From NCBI RefSeq assembly GCF_003426815.1, contig NZ_QKYK01000025.1:23507-87506 (forward strand): a stretch of 64,000 nucleotides of DNA. Direction: 5' to 3'. A program made the translations under genes and the position numbers. This document shows, one piece after another, positions 25,985-34,600 of this stretch (position 1 is the stretch's first letter; the number at the start of each line of letters is the position of its first letter). This stretch comes from Desertimonas flava (lineage in GTDB: Bacteria > Actinomycetota > Acidimicrobiia > Acidimicrobiales > Ilumatobacteraceae). The notes under the pieces were generated by a model, which was given only the letters and a program-made list of their open reading frames with translations, did no database searches and was not told the origin of the DNA.

Positions 25985-28336
25985 TCAACCCATCGAGCGG
26001 GGGGCGGCGTTGTCGAACCGGGCGTACTGGCCGCGGAACACGAGCCGCATGTCCCCGATCGGACCGGCTCGATGCTTGGCGACGATGAGGTCGGCGGCGC
26101 CCCGGTCGGGCGACTCCTTGTTGTAGACCTCGTCGCGGTAGAGGAACATGACGACGTCTGCGTCCTGCTCGAGGCTGTTGTGGGCGACGACGCCGTTGGC
26201 GACGAAGTTGTGCGTCGCCAGCACCGTGGCGTCGAACACCTCCTGGATCCCCACGTCGTCGATGCCGACGATGCGGTCCCACACGACGTCGGAGGTCGCC
26301 AGGTCGGCGAGCTCCTTGTCGCCGAGGACGTCGGCGAGCTCGGCGAGGCGGCCCCGGCTCGACTCGCCTCGCCGGCCGTCGGCAGAGCCGGGGACGGTGT
26401 CGTTCTCGTCGTCGCTTCCGGCGTCGGGGATCGGCGCGCCGCCGCCCACTACATCGGCGACGAACCGGCGGTGGCCGTCGAGACCGCGGACTCGCAACGT
26501 CACGTGGCCGGCGTCCGAGACGTGAATCGTCGAGCGGACGGCGAGCCGGAGGAGCAACTGCTGCAGGTGGTCGGCCACGACGGCGCCGGAGCACTCGAGG
26601 GAGATACGCACGCCGGGCTCGACGACGGCGCAACCGGCGCGGCGGGCGAGGTCCCAGCGACGTCGCAAGTACTGGGCCACCTGGGCCGTCGGCAGGGCGA
26701 AGACCTCGGCCCCGACGCCGTCGGCCGCGGCATGCCGCGCGAGGTCACCCGGGCTCATCGGCGTGACGTGCTCGGGAGCACCGAGGAGGCGGGGCACGGC
26801 GAGGCGCGCTCCGACGTGCAGCTCGTCGAGTGACGCCCAGCCGTCGACGGTGCGGAAGCGGTGATTGCCGGTGGCGTCGACGGTGCGACCCGACGCCATG
26901 CGGAGCCGGAACACGCGCTTGACCCCACTCGGGAACGCGTGGGTGAGCGTGGCCGGCACCATCCGGTAGTGATCGTCGAGCGACCAGACCGGTACGTCGA
27001 GGGCGCCCGTGTCGACGAGCTCGCCGAGCGTGATCTCGGTGTTGGTGTCGGCGCGCAGCAGCCGCGTCGACGCCGTGAGGCAACCCGACTCACGGAGGTC
27101 GGACAGCATCGGCTTCTTGTCGGCGCGGGCCTCGAGGTTTCGCGACAGCTGGCTGAGGGCGACGATCGGCACCTCGAGCTCGCGGGCGAGGATCTTGAGG
27201 TTTCGGGAGATCTCCGACACCTCGAGCTGGCGGTTCTCGGCGTTGCCGCCGCCGCTCATCAGCTGGAGGTAGTCGATGAGGATCAGGCCGAGGTCGCCCT
27301 TCTGCATCTTCAGCCGGCGGGCCTTGGCGCGGATCTCCATGACGGTGACGCGCGGGTTGTCGTCGAGGTAGAGCGGCACCTCGAGCCGGCCGATCGCTCG
27401 TCCGATGCGGGCCCAGTCGCTCTCCGACAGCTTGCCGTTGCGGATCTTGGTCGAGTCGACCTCGGCCTCGCTCGACAGGATTCGCTGGGTGAGCTCGATG
27501 TGGCCCATCTCGAGCGAGAACACGAGCACGGCCTTGCCCGACACCTTGGCCACGTTGGTCGCCATCCCGAGGCCGAACGCCGTCTTGCCCATGGCTGGAC
27601 GGGCCCCGATGATGTTCAGCGTCGACGGTTGGAGGCCGGACAGCAGCTCATCGAGATCCTGGTAGCCGGTGGGGATGCCCGTGATGGTGTCGCCGCGGGC
27701 GTAGTTCTCCTCGATGCGCTCGATGGCGCCCTTCATCAGCTCACCGATCTCGGCGTAGGTGTCCGACACCCGCCGGTCGGCGACCTTGAACACCTTCGTC
27801 TCGGCCTCGTCGAGCGCCTGGTCGACGTTGTCGGGTCCGCTGTAGGCGATCTCGCTGATCTCGCCGGCGACCATGATGAGACGGCGCAGCATCGCCGCGT
27901 CGGCGACGATCTTGGCGTAGTGGCCGGCGTTGGAGATGGCCGGCGTGGCGTTCTGCAGATGGTGCAGCGTCTCGACGCCACCGACCGCTTCGAGCAGGCC
28001 GAGGCGCTGCAGCTCGTCGGCGACGGTGATGGTGTCGGCGGGGCCACCCGACTGCGACACCGACACGGCGACGTCGTAGATGTGCTGGTGGGCCGGCTTG
28101 TAGAAGTCGTCGTAGCGCAGGCCGGCCTCGATGACCGCGCCGAGCGCCTCGCGCGACAGCAGGAGCGCGCCGAGGACGGCCTCCTCGGCCGGGAGGTTGT
28201 GCGGCGGGACCCGCGACCCGTCGGTGCTGCCCCTGCCGCCGTTGCGTCCACCTTGCCGGCCGCCGTTGCGACCGTCTCGCGGCTGCGCCGGACGGGTGGT
28301 CGACAGCGAAGCGAGGAACGGGTCGTCGTCACTCAC
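25985..28336 (-). CDS. dnaB: replicative DNA helicase DnaB, precursor with intein
   Basis: A 783-residue precursor. The DnaB exteins total about 481 residues: a Gly/Arg/Asn-rich N-terminal tail, the N-terminal helicase-loading domain (PHNLPAEEAVLGALLLSREA), Walker A ARPAMGKTAF near residue 246, Walker B LILIDYLQLM, and the DLRESG/SLEQDADVV junction. The coding sequence is interrupted after DLRESG by a 302-residue intein (residues 419-720). After splicing it is the replication-fork helicase. It lies 265 bp beyond rplI in the same orientation, the common actinobacterial order rpsF-ssb-rpsR-rplI-dnaB, and converges on the dehydratase gene. Confidence 0.97.
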   Translation of the reverse strand: MSDDDPFLASLSTTRPAQPRDGRNGGRQGGRNGGRGSTDGSRVPPHNLPAEEAVLGALLLSREALGAVIEAGLRYDDFYKPAHQHIYDVAVSVSQSGGPADTITVADELQRLGLLEAVGGVETLHHLQNATPAISNAGHYAKIVADAAMLRRLIMVAGEISEIAYSGPDNVDQALDEAETKVFKVADRRVSDTYAEIGELMKGAIERIEENYARGDTITGIPTGYQDLDELLSGLQPSTLNIIGARPAMGKTAFGLGMATNVAKVSGKAVLVFSLEMGHIELTQRILSSEAEVDSTKIRNGKLSESDWARIGRAIGRLEVPLYLDDNPRVTVMEIRAKARRLKMQKGDLGLILIDYLQLMSGGGNAENRQLEVSEISRNLKILARELEVPIVALSQLSRNLEARADKKPMLSDLRESGCLTASTRLLRADTNTEITLGELVDTGALDVPVWSLDDHYRMVPATLTHAFPSGVKRVFRLRMASGRTVDATGNHRFRTVDGWASLDELHVGARLAVPRLLGAPEHVTPMSPGDLARHAAADGVGAEVFALPTAQVAQYLRRRWDLARRAGCAVVEPGVRISLECSGAVVADHLQQLLLRLAVRSTIHVSDAGHVTLRVRGLDGHRRFVADVVGGGAPIPDAGSDDENDTVPGSADGRRGESSRGRLAELADVLGDKELADLATSDVVWDRIVGIDDVGIQEVFDATVLATHNFVANGVVAHNSLEQDADVVMFLYRDEVYNKESPDRGAADLIVAKHRAGPIGDMRLVFRGQYARFDNAAPRSMG
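26177..27082 (-). other. DnaB intein (302 residues, no recognisable LAGLIDADG motif)
   Basis: The intein runs from Cys419 (CLTASTRLLRADTNTEITL) to Asn720. Splicing blocks are visible: block A with the N-terminal Cys, block B ATGNHRFRTVDGWASLDEL, block F EVFDATVLATHNFVANGVV, and block G VVAHN followed by Ser as first C-extein residue. The same insertion point (RESG/S-x-EQDADVV) and block B/F wording are known from the Synechocystis DnaB intein. The middle region is shorter than in full homing-endonuclease inteins and shows only a distant second-half remnant (VADHLQQLLLRLAVRSTI). Confidence 0.93.
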
Positions 28337-28552
28337 CGGTCGACCTGAGGGCTGCGCTCGCGCGGACGGCCGTCGCTCGCTGCGCTCACGACTGATCGCC
28401 CATCTGCCTCACGATGGCAGCTCGCCACTGTGGAGCACTAGAGGAACAACCCGGTGCACAACACCGCGATTCGGTGTGGACGAGCTGTGGGCAACGGGAG
28501 CGAGGCTGTGTACGGGCGCGCGAGAACACGGCAGGACCTCCGGGAGAACGAA
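28337..28552. other. gene-free spacer between rplI and dnaB
   Basis: About 216 bp upstream of the dnaB start without a credible gene. It presumably carries the dnaB promoter. I see no clear -35/-10 pair, tRNA or DnaA-box array in it. Confidence 0.5.
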
Positions 28553-28580
28553 TCGTGGCGGCGCCGAAGCGCCGCCACGA
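28553..28580 (-). terminator. 12-bp stem terminator-like hairpin after rplI
   Basis: Arms TCGTGGCGGCGC and GCGCCGCCACGA enclose the tetraloop CGAA. It lies 21 bp past the rplI stop on the minus strand and would end the rpsF-ssb-rpsR-rplI transcript. There is no U-tract. Confidence 0.75.
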
Positions 28581-28601
28581 GTCAGGAATGGATCGGCGAC
28601 C

Positions 28602-29048
28602 TCAGGAGGCCGCGATGACCTCGAGGGTGATCGGGAACGCCACATCCGCGTGCAGACGAGCCGTGGCCGTGTGCTGACCGAGCGACTTGATCACGTCGAC
28701 TTCGACGCGGTGGCGGTCGATGGTGATGCCCGTTTGCGCCTCGACCGCGGCCACCACGTCGGCCGCGGTGACCGAGCCGAACAGACGGCCCTCGGTGCCG
28801 GCCTTGGCCGAGATCTCGATGATCTTCGGCACGAGGGTGGACGCGATGGTCTGGGCGGCCTCACGGTCGCTGGCGTCGCGGAGGTCGCGGGCGCGCCGCA
28901 TGCGGCCCGCCTGATCGACGGCACCGTCGCTCGCCTTGATGGCGAGACCACGCGGCAGGAGGTAGTTGCGCCCGTAGCCGTCGGACACGTCGACGATGTC
29001 GCCGCGCTTGCCGAGGCCCTGGAGATCGGAACGAAGGATCAGCTTCAT
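28602..29048 (-). CDS. rplI: 50S ribosomal protein L9
   Basis: 148 residues, normal for bL9. The conserved N-terminal domain MKLILRSDLQGLGKRGDIVDVSDGYGRNYLLPRGLA is followed by the long connecting helix and the C-terminal rRNA-binding domain (GRLFGSVTAADV). The ATG at 29048 lies 1 bp after the rpsR stop and fixes the start; the frame is open upstream only into rpsR. Confidence 0.98.
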   Translation of the reverse strand: MKLILRSDLQGLGKRGDIVDVSDGYGRNYLLPRGLAIKASDGAVDQAGRMRRARDLRDASDREAAQTIASTLVPKIIEISAKAGTEGRLFGSVTAADVVAAVEAQTGITIDRHRVEVDVIKSLGQHTATARLHADVAFPITLEVIAAS

Positions 29049-29049
29049 G

Positions 29050-29460
29050 TCACTCCTCCCCGTCGTCGGCACCGTCGAGCCCGGCATCCAGCGACGTGTC
29101 GGTCTCGTCGATCGCGTTCTCGTCGTTCACGTCGGTGGCGTTCTCGTTGTCGCCACGGCCGGGACGGCCGTCACGTGGCGGGCGCGTGCGCTGGTTGGCG
29201 ACCCGCTTGGCGTAGGGAAGCAACGCCATCTCGCGCGCCACCTTGATGGCGTGGGCCACCTCGCGCTGCTGCTGCACGTCGTTGCCCGACACGCGGCGGT
29301 TGCGGATCTTGGCGCGGTCGCTCATGAAGCGCGACAGCAGGTCGACGTCCTTGTAGTCGACGTACTCGACCTTCTCGATGACGAGCGCGCTCGTCTTCTT
29401 CTTGTACTTGCGGGGAGCCGCGTCCTTGGCGGCGCGTGCCCGATTCTTCTTGCTGGCCAT
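29050..29460 (-). CDS. rpsR: 30S ribosomal protein S18 with long acidic C-terminal tail
   Basis: 136 residues against 75-90 usual. The S18 core is clear ([49 protein letters not shown]). It is followed by about 45 extra residues that are strongly acidic and Asn/Asp-rich (for example [18 protein letters not shown], ending DDGEE), after a basic [11 protein letters not shown] linker. The tail is unusual for an rRNA-binding protein. It is positioned between ssb (40-bp gap) and rplI. Confidence 0.96.
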   Translation of the reverse strand: MASKKNRARAAKDAAPRKYKKKTSALVIEKVEYVDYKDVDLLSRFMSDRAKIRNRRVSGNDVQQQREVAHAIKVAREMALLPYAKRVANQRTRPPRDGRPGRGDNENATDVNDENAIDETDTSLDAGLDGADDGEE

Positions 29461-29500
29461 CAGTCTCTCGTGAGTTCGTTGGGTGACTTGTTCAGTCGTG

Positions 29501-29959
29501 TCAGAACGGTTCTTCGTCGTAGCTCTGTGACGGAGCCGGACGGTTCATGCCACTCGATGCCGAGTCGGCGGGATGAGGAGCACCACCATCACCGGCACCA
29601 CCGGTGCGGGCGATCTTCTCGACCTCGGCCTTCGCCCAACGCAGGCTGGGGCCGATCTCGTCGGCGACGACCTCGATCTTCGAACGCTTCTCGCCCTCTT
29701 GGGTATCCCACGAGCGCTGCTCGAGGCGACCGACGACGACGACGCGGGTGCCCTTGTTGAGGGAGCCGGCGGCGTTCTCGCCGAGGGTGCCCCAGGCGAC
29801 GATGTCGAAGAAGGACGTCTGCTCCTGCCACTCACCGTTCGACTGGTAGCGCCGGTTGACGGCGAGACCGAAGCTGGCGACGCCGCGGCCGCCGGTGGTG
29901 TAGCGAAGTTCGGGATCGCGGGTGACGTTGCCCACGAGGGTGACGGTGTTGTCTGCCAT
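29501..29959 (-). CDS. ssb: single-stranded DNA-binding protein
   Basis: 152 residues: an OB fold ([51 protein letters not shown]), then a Gly/Pro-rich linker and the acidic tip DEEPF used to recruit partner proteins. It protects single-stranded DNA in replication and repair. It is located between rpsF and rpsR as in many actinobacteria. Confidence 0.98.
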   Translation of the reverse strand: MADNTVTLVGNVTRDPELRYTTGGRGVASFGLAVNRRYQSNGEWQEQTSFFDIVAWGTLGENAAGSLNKGTRVVVVGRLEQRSWDTQEGEKRSKIEVVADEIGPSLRWAKAEVEKIARTGGAGDGGAPHPADSASSGMNRPAPSQSYDEEPF

Positions 29960-30008
29960 GGTGTGCTCCCTGCTGTGAAGCGGTGTGGACTTCGGCGGGT
30001 GACCGAAG

Positions 30009-30338
30009 TCAGGCGGCGACGCCCGACATGCCGCGACGCGTGGCCTCGGAGACGGGCAGCTTGATCAGCTTGTGGCGGACGACCTCGTCCGCGAGGCGGA
30101 GCGAACGCTCGAGCTCGCCAAGTGATCCGGCAGGTGCCACGGCCTCGACGACGAGGTAGTACCCCGTCTCCTTGCGGTTGATCGGGTAGGCGAACTGACG
30201 CTTCCCCCACCAATCGGGCTTGCCGTGGATCGTGCCACCGGCGGCCGTGATGCCGTCGGTGACGACCTTCACGAACGATTGGGCCTTGGGGTCGTCGACG
30301 TCGCCGTCGATGATGACCATCAACTCGTATGCACGCAT
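30009..30338 (-). CDS. rpsF: 30S ribosomal protein S6
   Basis: 109 residues from the ATG at 30338, preceded by GGGAGG. The S6 core is evident (MRAYELMVIIDGDVDD, GTIHGKPDWWGKRQFAYPI, GYYLVVEA, VVRHKLIKLP). The longer open frame upstream to 30542 reads through the promoter region and is not used. It is the first gene of the rpsF-ssb-rpsR-rplI transcript. Confidence 0.97.
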   Translation of the reverse strand: MRAYELMVIIDGDVDDPKAQSFVKVVTDGITAAGGTIHGKPDWWGKRQFAYPINRKETGYYLVVEAVAPAGSLGELERSLRLADEVVRHKLIKLPVSEATRRGMSGVAA

Positions 30339-30540
30339 GGTGCGCTGGAACCTCCCTCCGGACCCGGGACCGGCACGAGTGACGGGCTCCCCGGGGCCCC
30401 ACCGGGATGATGGGGCAGGGTGAATATGACCCGGCGAGTGTATCGGGCGATCTCGGCCATGGTCCCCAGTGTGAACCAGGGGTGTCACACTCATAATGAC
30501 TCGCGTGCTTGGCGATGCCTCCGATCTGACCCACCGTGTC
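30339..30540. promoter_or_regulatory. rpsF leader and promoter region
   Basis: About 200 bp without a gene between rpsF and the likely left end of the IS110 element. On the minus strand a -10-like TACACT lies near 30445, but no matching -35 is convincing. It is GC-rich and may fold; I could not establish the S6:S18-binding leader motif. Confidence 0.4.
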
Positions 30541-30544
30541 ACCG

Positions 30545-30721
30545 GCGCTTGCTGCCTTGACTCTGATCTGTCGGTCGGGTGTCTTCGTCAAGCACGCGCA
30601 CCGACCGGTCGGGCGGACGTGACCTGATAGGAGCCTCGCAGCGGCGTCCTGAGTGTGCTGTCCGCCGTCCCGGCCGGTGGTGCCAACATCCCCAGCTTCT
30701 TGAAGGGAAGGCTCCACCAGC
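30545..30721 (+). ncRNA. possible bridge RNA region of the IS110 element
   Basis: IS110-group elements are known to express a structured RNA of about 180 nt from the noncoding left end that guides recombination. This segment has the right place and length and can form hairpins, for example at the palindrome CCGACCGGTCGG (30601-30612) and around CCCGGCCGG (30668 onward). Guide loops were not identified. Confidence 0.3.
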
Positions 30722-31958
30722 ATGCATCATCAACGCCTCGTTGTCACCGGCGGTGTCGACACGCACGGCGATGTCCACGTCGCTGCTGTGCTCGACCCGG
30801 TCGGCCGAGTGCTCGCGACTGGGTCGTTCCCAGCGACCACGGCCGGGTATCGGCAGTTGTTGTCGTGGCTGTGCCGACACGGCCGAGTGGTCCAAGTCGG
30901 TGTCGAAGGCACCGGCTCGTACGGGGCAGGCCTGGCCCGCCACCTCGCTCGTCACGGCGTGGCCGTGGTTGAAGTCAACCGTCCCGACCGGCAAGCCCGT
31001 CGGCGCCGCGGCAAGTCTGACACCGTCGACGCGATCGCCGCCGCGCGGGCCGCGTTGAGCGGCGATGCCACCGCAACACCCAAGACCGGCGACGGGATCG
31101 TGGAGACGATTCGGTCGTTGCAGGTCGCTCGTCGCTCCGCGGTGAAGGCCCGGACCCAGGCCGGCAACCAGATCCGCGATCTCATCGTGACCGCCCCCGA
31201 CGATCTGCGAGCCCAGCTCAAAGGCCTCAACACCGTGAACCGGGTCGCTGCGTGCGCACGGTTCCGACCCGGCGACTACACCGACCCGACCGAAGGGCTT
31301 CGTCACGCCCTGCGTCACCTCGCCCGACGGTGGCAAGCCCTCGACGTCGAGATCACCGAGCTCGACGGCGCTCTCAAGATGCTCACCGCGCGAGCGAACC
31401 CGGCCCTCGTCGCCGCACGCGGCGTCGGCCACGAAGTCGCCGCCGCGTTGCTGGTCACCGCCGGCGACAACCCGCAACGGATGCAGACCGAAGCCAGCTT
31501 CGCCGCGCTCTGCGGCGTCTCTCCGATCGAAGCGTCATCGGGCAAGACGATCCGTCACCGCCTCAACCGCGGCGGTGACCGCCGCGCCAACAACGCCCTG
31601 TGGCGCATCATCATGGTCCGCCTCCAACACGACGAACGCACCAAGGCCTACGTCGAGCGTCGCACCGCCGAGGGCCTGAGCATCCGCGAGATCATCCGCT
31701 GCCTCAAACGAGCCGTCGCCCGCGAGATGTTCCGCCTCCTCACGAACCCGCCCGCCGTGCCCAACGGCGCTGACCTACGCACCGCCCGCAACACCGCCGG
31801 GATCTCGCTCGCCGTCGTCGCCGAGCAGCTCGGCACCTGGCCCACCCGCATCTCCCAGCTCGAGCGCGGCCTCCAACATGACCTCGACCTCGCCACCCGC
31901 TACCAAACCTGGCTCAACACCAAGATCCCCGCAATCGCCGCTTGACAACGATAGGAGC
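30626..31958 (+). repeat. GATAGGAGC direct repeat bracketing the IS110 transposase
   Basis: GATAGGAGC occurs at 30626-30634, 88 bp before the transposase start, and at 31950-31958, 5 bp after its stop. The repeats are 1324 bp apart. They may belong to the left and right recombination cores. Confidence 0.5.
30722..31945 (+). CDS. IS110-family transposase with a C-terminal helix-turn-helix
   Basis: 407 residues. The N-terminal RuvC-like DEDD domain shows GGVDTHGDVHVAAVLD, GVEGTGSYGAGLARHL and KSDTVDAIAAARAAL. The C-terminal Tnp domain shows ARGVGHEVAAALLVTAGDNP, the serine region FAALCGVSPIEASSGKT and RHRLNRGGDRRANNALW. After position ~350 there is an additional XRE-like HTH (LRTARNTAGISLAVVAEQLG, TRISQLERGL) that is not part of the minimal IS110 protein. 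The ORF is intact, so the element may be active. Confidence 0.93.
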   Translation: MHHQRLVVTGGVDTHGDVHVAAVLDPVGRVLATGSFPATTAGYRQLLSWLCRHGRVVQVGVEGTGSYGAGLARHLARHGVAVVEVNRPDRQARRRRGKSDTVDAIAAARAALSGDATATPKTGDGIVETIRSLQVARRSAVKARTQAGNQIRDLIVTAPDDLRAQLKGLNTVNRVAACARFRPGDYTDPTEGLRHALRHLARRWQALDVEITELDGALKMLTARANPALVAARGVGHEVAAALLVTAGDNPQRMQTEASFAALCGVSPIEASSGKTIRHRLNRGGDRRANNALWRIIMVRLQHDERTKAYVERRTAEGLSIREIIRCLKRAVAREMFRLLTNPPAVPNGADLRTARNTAGISLAVVAEQLGTWPTRISQLERGLQHDLDLATRYQTWLNTKIPAIAA

Positions 31959-31994
31959 ATCAGTCACGGTGAGATCACGAGCCGCCGGAGACGG

Positions 31995-32930
31995 TCAGGG
32001 GAGGTTGAGGGGCGCGAGGTGGAGGCCGCCCTCGCCCCAGCCGGCGGAGGTGACGTACCAGTCGTCGCCGTCGCGCACCACCTCGGCGGCATGGGAGTCG
32101 ATGTGGCCGACGAGCTCGGCCTGCTCGAAATCGAACGGATCGGCGCTGCGGAACACGTCGGTCCCCCGATAGCCGCCGCGCGGGCCGATGAACAGGTACC
32201 ACATGCCGTCGCGCTCGACGAGGAAGGGCGACTCGGTGCCGCCGCCCCACGTGCCCAGCTCGGGGTCGGTGAACGCCGTGCGCCGTTCGCTCCACGTCTC
32301 GAGGTCGTCGCTCGTTCGGTACATCACGGTGTGGTTGCCGCCGGCGGGTTCGCTCGTCGCCGTGTAGTACATCACCCACTGCTCACCGACGCGGACGACG
32401 AAAGGGTCGCGGGCGTCGTAGCCGTCGCGGAACAGTGGACCGTCGGGCCGGCGCGTCCACGTCTCGAGGTCGGGTGACGTGGCGACGTTGATCGCGTACT
32501 GCGAGTTGTCGGGACCGCCGCCGCAATAGAACATGTAGTAGAGGCCGTCGACGAGGATCACGTGCGGCGCCCACAGGTGGGTCTCGCCGTACCACGGGTC
32601 GGCGTCGAGGGCGAACGGCCGCTTCGTCCAGGGACCGGCGAGCGTGGGCGCGGTGGCGTGGGCGAGGTGCTTCTCGTCGAGGGCATCAGCGGGCTCGGCG
32701 TGGGTGATGCCGAACATGTGCCACGTCCCGTCGGGGCCCTGCACGATGGTGTGGTCGTTGATGTACCACGGCCCGGCCTCGCCGACGCTCGGGTCGTAGA
32801 TGTTCGTGAACGGGCCGGCCGACACCTCGCCCGTCCCCTCGTCGGGCGTCGTGGCGGCAGCCGCGCTCGTCATCGTGGTGACGCACAGGACGAGGAGGAC
32901 GACGGCGGGGAGCAACACGGTACGGATCAC
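31995..32930 (-). CDS. secreted five-bladed beta-propeller glycoside hydrolase (GH32/GH43-like)
   Basis: 311 residues from a GTG preceded by AGGAG. A signal peptide ([22 protein letters not shown]) is followed by a propeller. Three carboxylate motifs in GH32/68/43 order are visible: WYINDHTI (Asp), YDARDPFVV (RDP) and GGTESPFLV (Glu). RDP and the ND start recall the fructofuranosidase clan. The enzyme probably cleaves furanosides outside the cell. It is the last gene of the leftward operon and overlaps the membrane-protein stop (GTGA). The substrate is not determined. Confidence 0.8.
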   Translation of the reverse strand: MIRTVLLPAVVLLVLCVTTMTSAAAATTPDEGTGEVSAGPFTNIYDPSVGEAGPWYINDHTIVQGPDGTWHMFGITHAEPADALDEKHLAHATAPTLAGPWTKRPFALDADPWYGETHLWAPHVILVDGLYYMFYCGGGPDNSQYAINVATSPDLETWTRRPDGPLFRDGYDARDPFVVRVGEQWVMYYTATSEPAGGNHTVMYRTSDDLETWSERRTAFTDPELGTWGGGTESPFLVERDGMWYLFIGPRGGYRGTDVFRSADPFDFEQAELVGHIDSHAAEVVRDGDDWYVTSAGWGEGGLHLAPLNLP

Positions 32931-33655
32931 GATTCTCCTGAGGGATCGGTCGATGCGGAGGCGTCGGCGATGGGATCGGTGGCTGCGGCGGCGGTCCACG
33001 TGGCGGTCACGGCGACGATCGCCGCCGGTGCCGGGACGAACAGCAGCAGCGAGGCGCTGACCGCCGTGCCGAGCCAGACGACGAAGCCGGCGGCGGCGAC
33101 CACGGCGCTGAAGCGGACGGGCCGGGCGGCGACGAGGGCCAAGGCGGCGAGCCAGAGCGTCGGACCACGAGACGCGAGGCACGGGTCGGCGAGGCCGAGC
33201 GGGATGACCGCCGTGAGCCCGAGCGCGGTGAGCACGGCGACCGCACCGCTGAGGGCCACCGACGGCCAGACCCACGGAGCACCCGTCCGGTCGAGGACGT
33301 GGAGGGCGGCGAGGAAGGCAGCGAGCGGCACCGCGGCGACGAGGGCGTGCCCGATCGCGAACCGCCAGTGCCGGCGCAGCGATCGTCCCCACGTGGTGAG
33401 CGTTCCATGGTCGCCGGCGGCCATCTGTTGGACGACGGCGACGAGCGCGGCGCCGAACGGTGCGATGCACACGGCCGCCAGGAGCGCGGCGAGCGGGTTG
33501 ATCCCGGGGACGACGACGATCGGAACGACCGCAGCGAGGCAGACCGCGGCGCTGGCGATCGTCAGCGCCGGCAGGCTCGGCCACGCGTTGCGGAACGTCG
33601 CCGCGATGATCTCCCGCTCGACGAAGCGGCGGGGGTCGGGCGCGACCGCGAGCAT
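32927..33655 (-). CDS. multi-pass membrane protein, possibly DUF624/YesL-like
   Basis: 242 residues with about six hydrophobic segments. The N-terminal part ([19 protein letters not shown], then [33 protein letters not shown]) has the layout of DUF624 proteins, which accompany carbohydrate ABC permeases of the UgpAE/MalFG type. It overlaps the upstream permease by 1 bp (TGATG) and the downstream hydrolase by 4 bp. Its function in DUF624-type loci is unknown. Family assignment is tentative. Confidence 0.65.
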   Translation of the reverse strand: MLAVAPDPRRFVEREIIAATFRNAWPSLPALTIASAAVCLAAVVPIVVVPGINPLAALLAAVCIAPFGAALVAVVQQMAAGDHGTLTTWGRSLRRHWRFAIGHALVAAVPLAAFLAALHVLDRTGAPWVWPSVALSGAVAVLTALGLTAVIPLGLADPCLASRGPTLWLAALALVAARPVRFSAVVAAAGFVVWLGTAVSASLLLFVPAPAAIVAVTATWTAAAATDPIADASASTDPSGES

Positions 33656-34485
33656 CAGCCGCGGATCCCGACGGAGGCGATGCTCGCCACGAAGGCGCGC
33701 TGGAACACGAGGAAGACGACGAGCACGGGAACGACGACGGCCGTAATCGCGGCGAACACGATGACCGACGACCCGCCCTGGCCCATGTCCAGGGCGGTCA
33801 GACCGAGGGGCAGCGTCATGTTCTCCTCGCTGGAGATGAAGATCAGTGGGCCGAGGTAGCTGTTCCACGACGCCTCGAACGACAGGATCGACATCGCCGC
33901 GATCGCCGGTCCCGACAGCGGGAGGATCACCCGGAACAGGATCCACACGTCGCCGGCGCCGTCGATGCGCGCCGCCTCGTCGAGCTCGCGCGGGATCGTG
34001 TTGAAGTACTGACGGAAGAAGAAGATGGCGAACACGTTGATGAGTGCCGGCAGCCAGAGGGCCGGCAGGCGGTCGATGAGGTGCAGGTTGCGAAGCAGCA
34101 CGAACACCGGCACGAGCGTCATCTGGCCCGGGATCATCATCGCTCCGAGCATCGCCAGGAAGATGACGTCCCGGCCGGGGAAGCGCAGCCGGGAGAACCC
34201 GTAGGCGGCGAGGACGCTGACGAGCATCGACCCGCTGGTGGCGATCACGGCGACGATGAGGCTGTTGAGGGCCATCCGGCCGAAGGGGATCAGCCCGGAG
34301 ATGTTCCGGTAGTTCTCCGTGGTGAACGGATTGGGGATCCAGTTCGGCGGGAGGCGCAGCGCCTTGCCGTCCTCGGTGAAGCTCTCGGCGATCATCCAGA
34401 TCAGCGGCGCGAGCATCAGGGCGCCGACGACGAACAGCACCGTCCCGATGATCCACCGTGGCACTCGCGACTCGATCGCGGTCAC
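33655..34485 (-). CDS. carbohydrate ABC transporter permease (MalG/UgpE type)
   Basis: 276 residues with six spans. The EAA loop [24 protein letters not shown] is diagnostic of CUT1 permeases. GTG start. It follows the other permease after a 115-bp spacer (34486-34600) that holds the 14-base palindrome GCCGGCGCGCCGGC at 34567-34580; such a gap is out of keeping with the overlaps elsewhere in this operon. Confidence 0.93.
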   Translation of the reverse strand: MTAIESRVPRWIIGTVLFVVGALMLAPLIWMIAESFTEDGKALRLPPNWIPNPFTTENYRNISGLIPFGRMALNSLIVAVIATSGSMLVSVLAAYGFSRLRFPGRDVIFLAMLGAMMIPGQMTLVPVFVLLRNLHLIDRLPALWLPALINVFAIFFFRQYFNTIPRELDEAARIDGAGDVWILFRVILPLSGPAIAAMSILSFEASWNSYLGPLIFISSEENMTLPLGLTALDMGQGGSSVIVFAAITAVVVPVLVVFLVFQRAFVASIASVGIRG

Positions 34486-34600
34486 GTGCGCCGTCCGGAT
34501 TTCAGCGAGCGCCAGCGAGCGTCCCGAGGTTCGAGCGGATAGGCGACCGGAGCGCTAGCGGAGGGAGCCGGCGCGCCGGCCTGCGTGGCCGGGGAACGCC

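Larger units (their letters stand above)
30540..31960 (+). mobile_element. IS110-family insertion sequence
   Basis: The element is about 1.4 kb, with one transposase ORF, no terminal inverted repeats, a noncoding left end of roughly 180 bp and a very short right end, as in the IS110 group. Exact ends cannot be fixed. Two short motifs recur at both ends: GATAGGAGC at 30626-30634 and 31950-31958, and CTTGAC-N3-GAT at 30556 and 31941. Either may mark the recombination core. It sits between the ribosomal block and the second sugar locus. Confidence 0.8.

Noticed and set aside
28337..28600. Replication origin or DnaA boxes near dnaB
   Set aside because: A few CTGTGG/GTGTGGA words occur, but no cluster matching TTGTCCACA and no AT-rich unwinding region.
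30339..30440. S6:S18 binding leader RNA upstream of rpsF
   Set aside because: The region is GC-rich and foldable, but I could not identify the conserved bulged CCG element with confidence.
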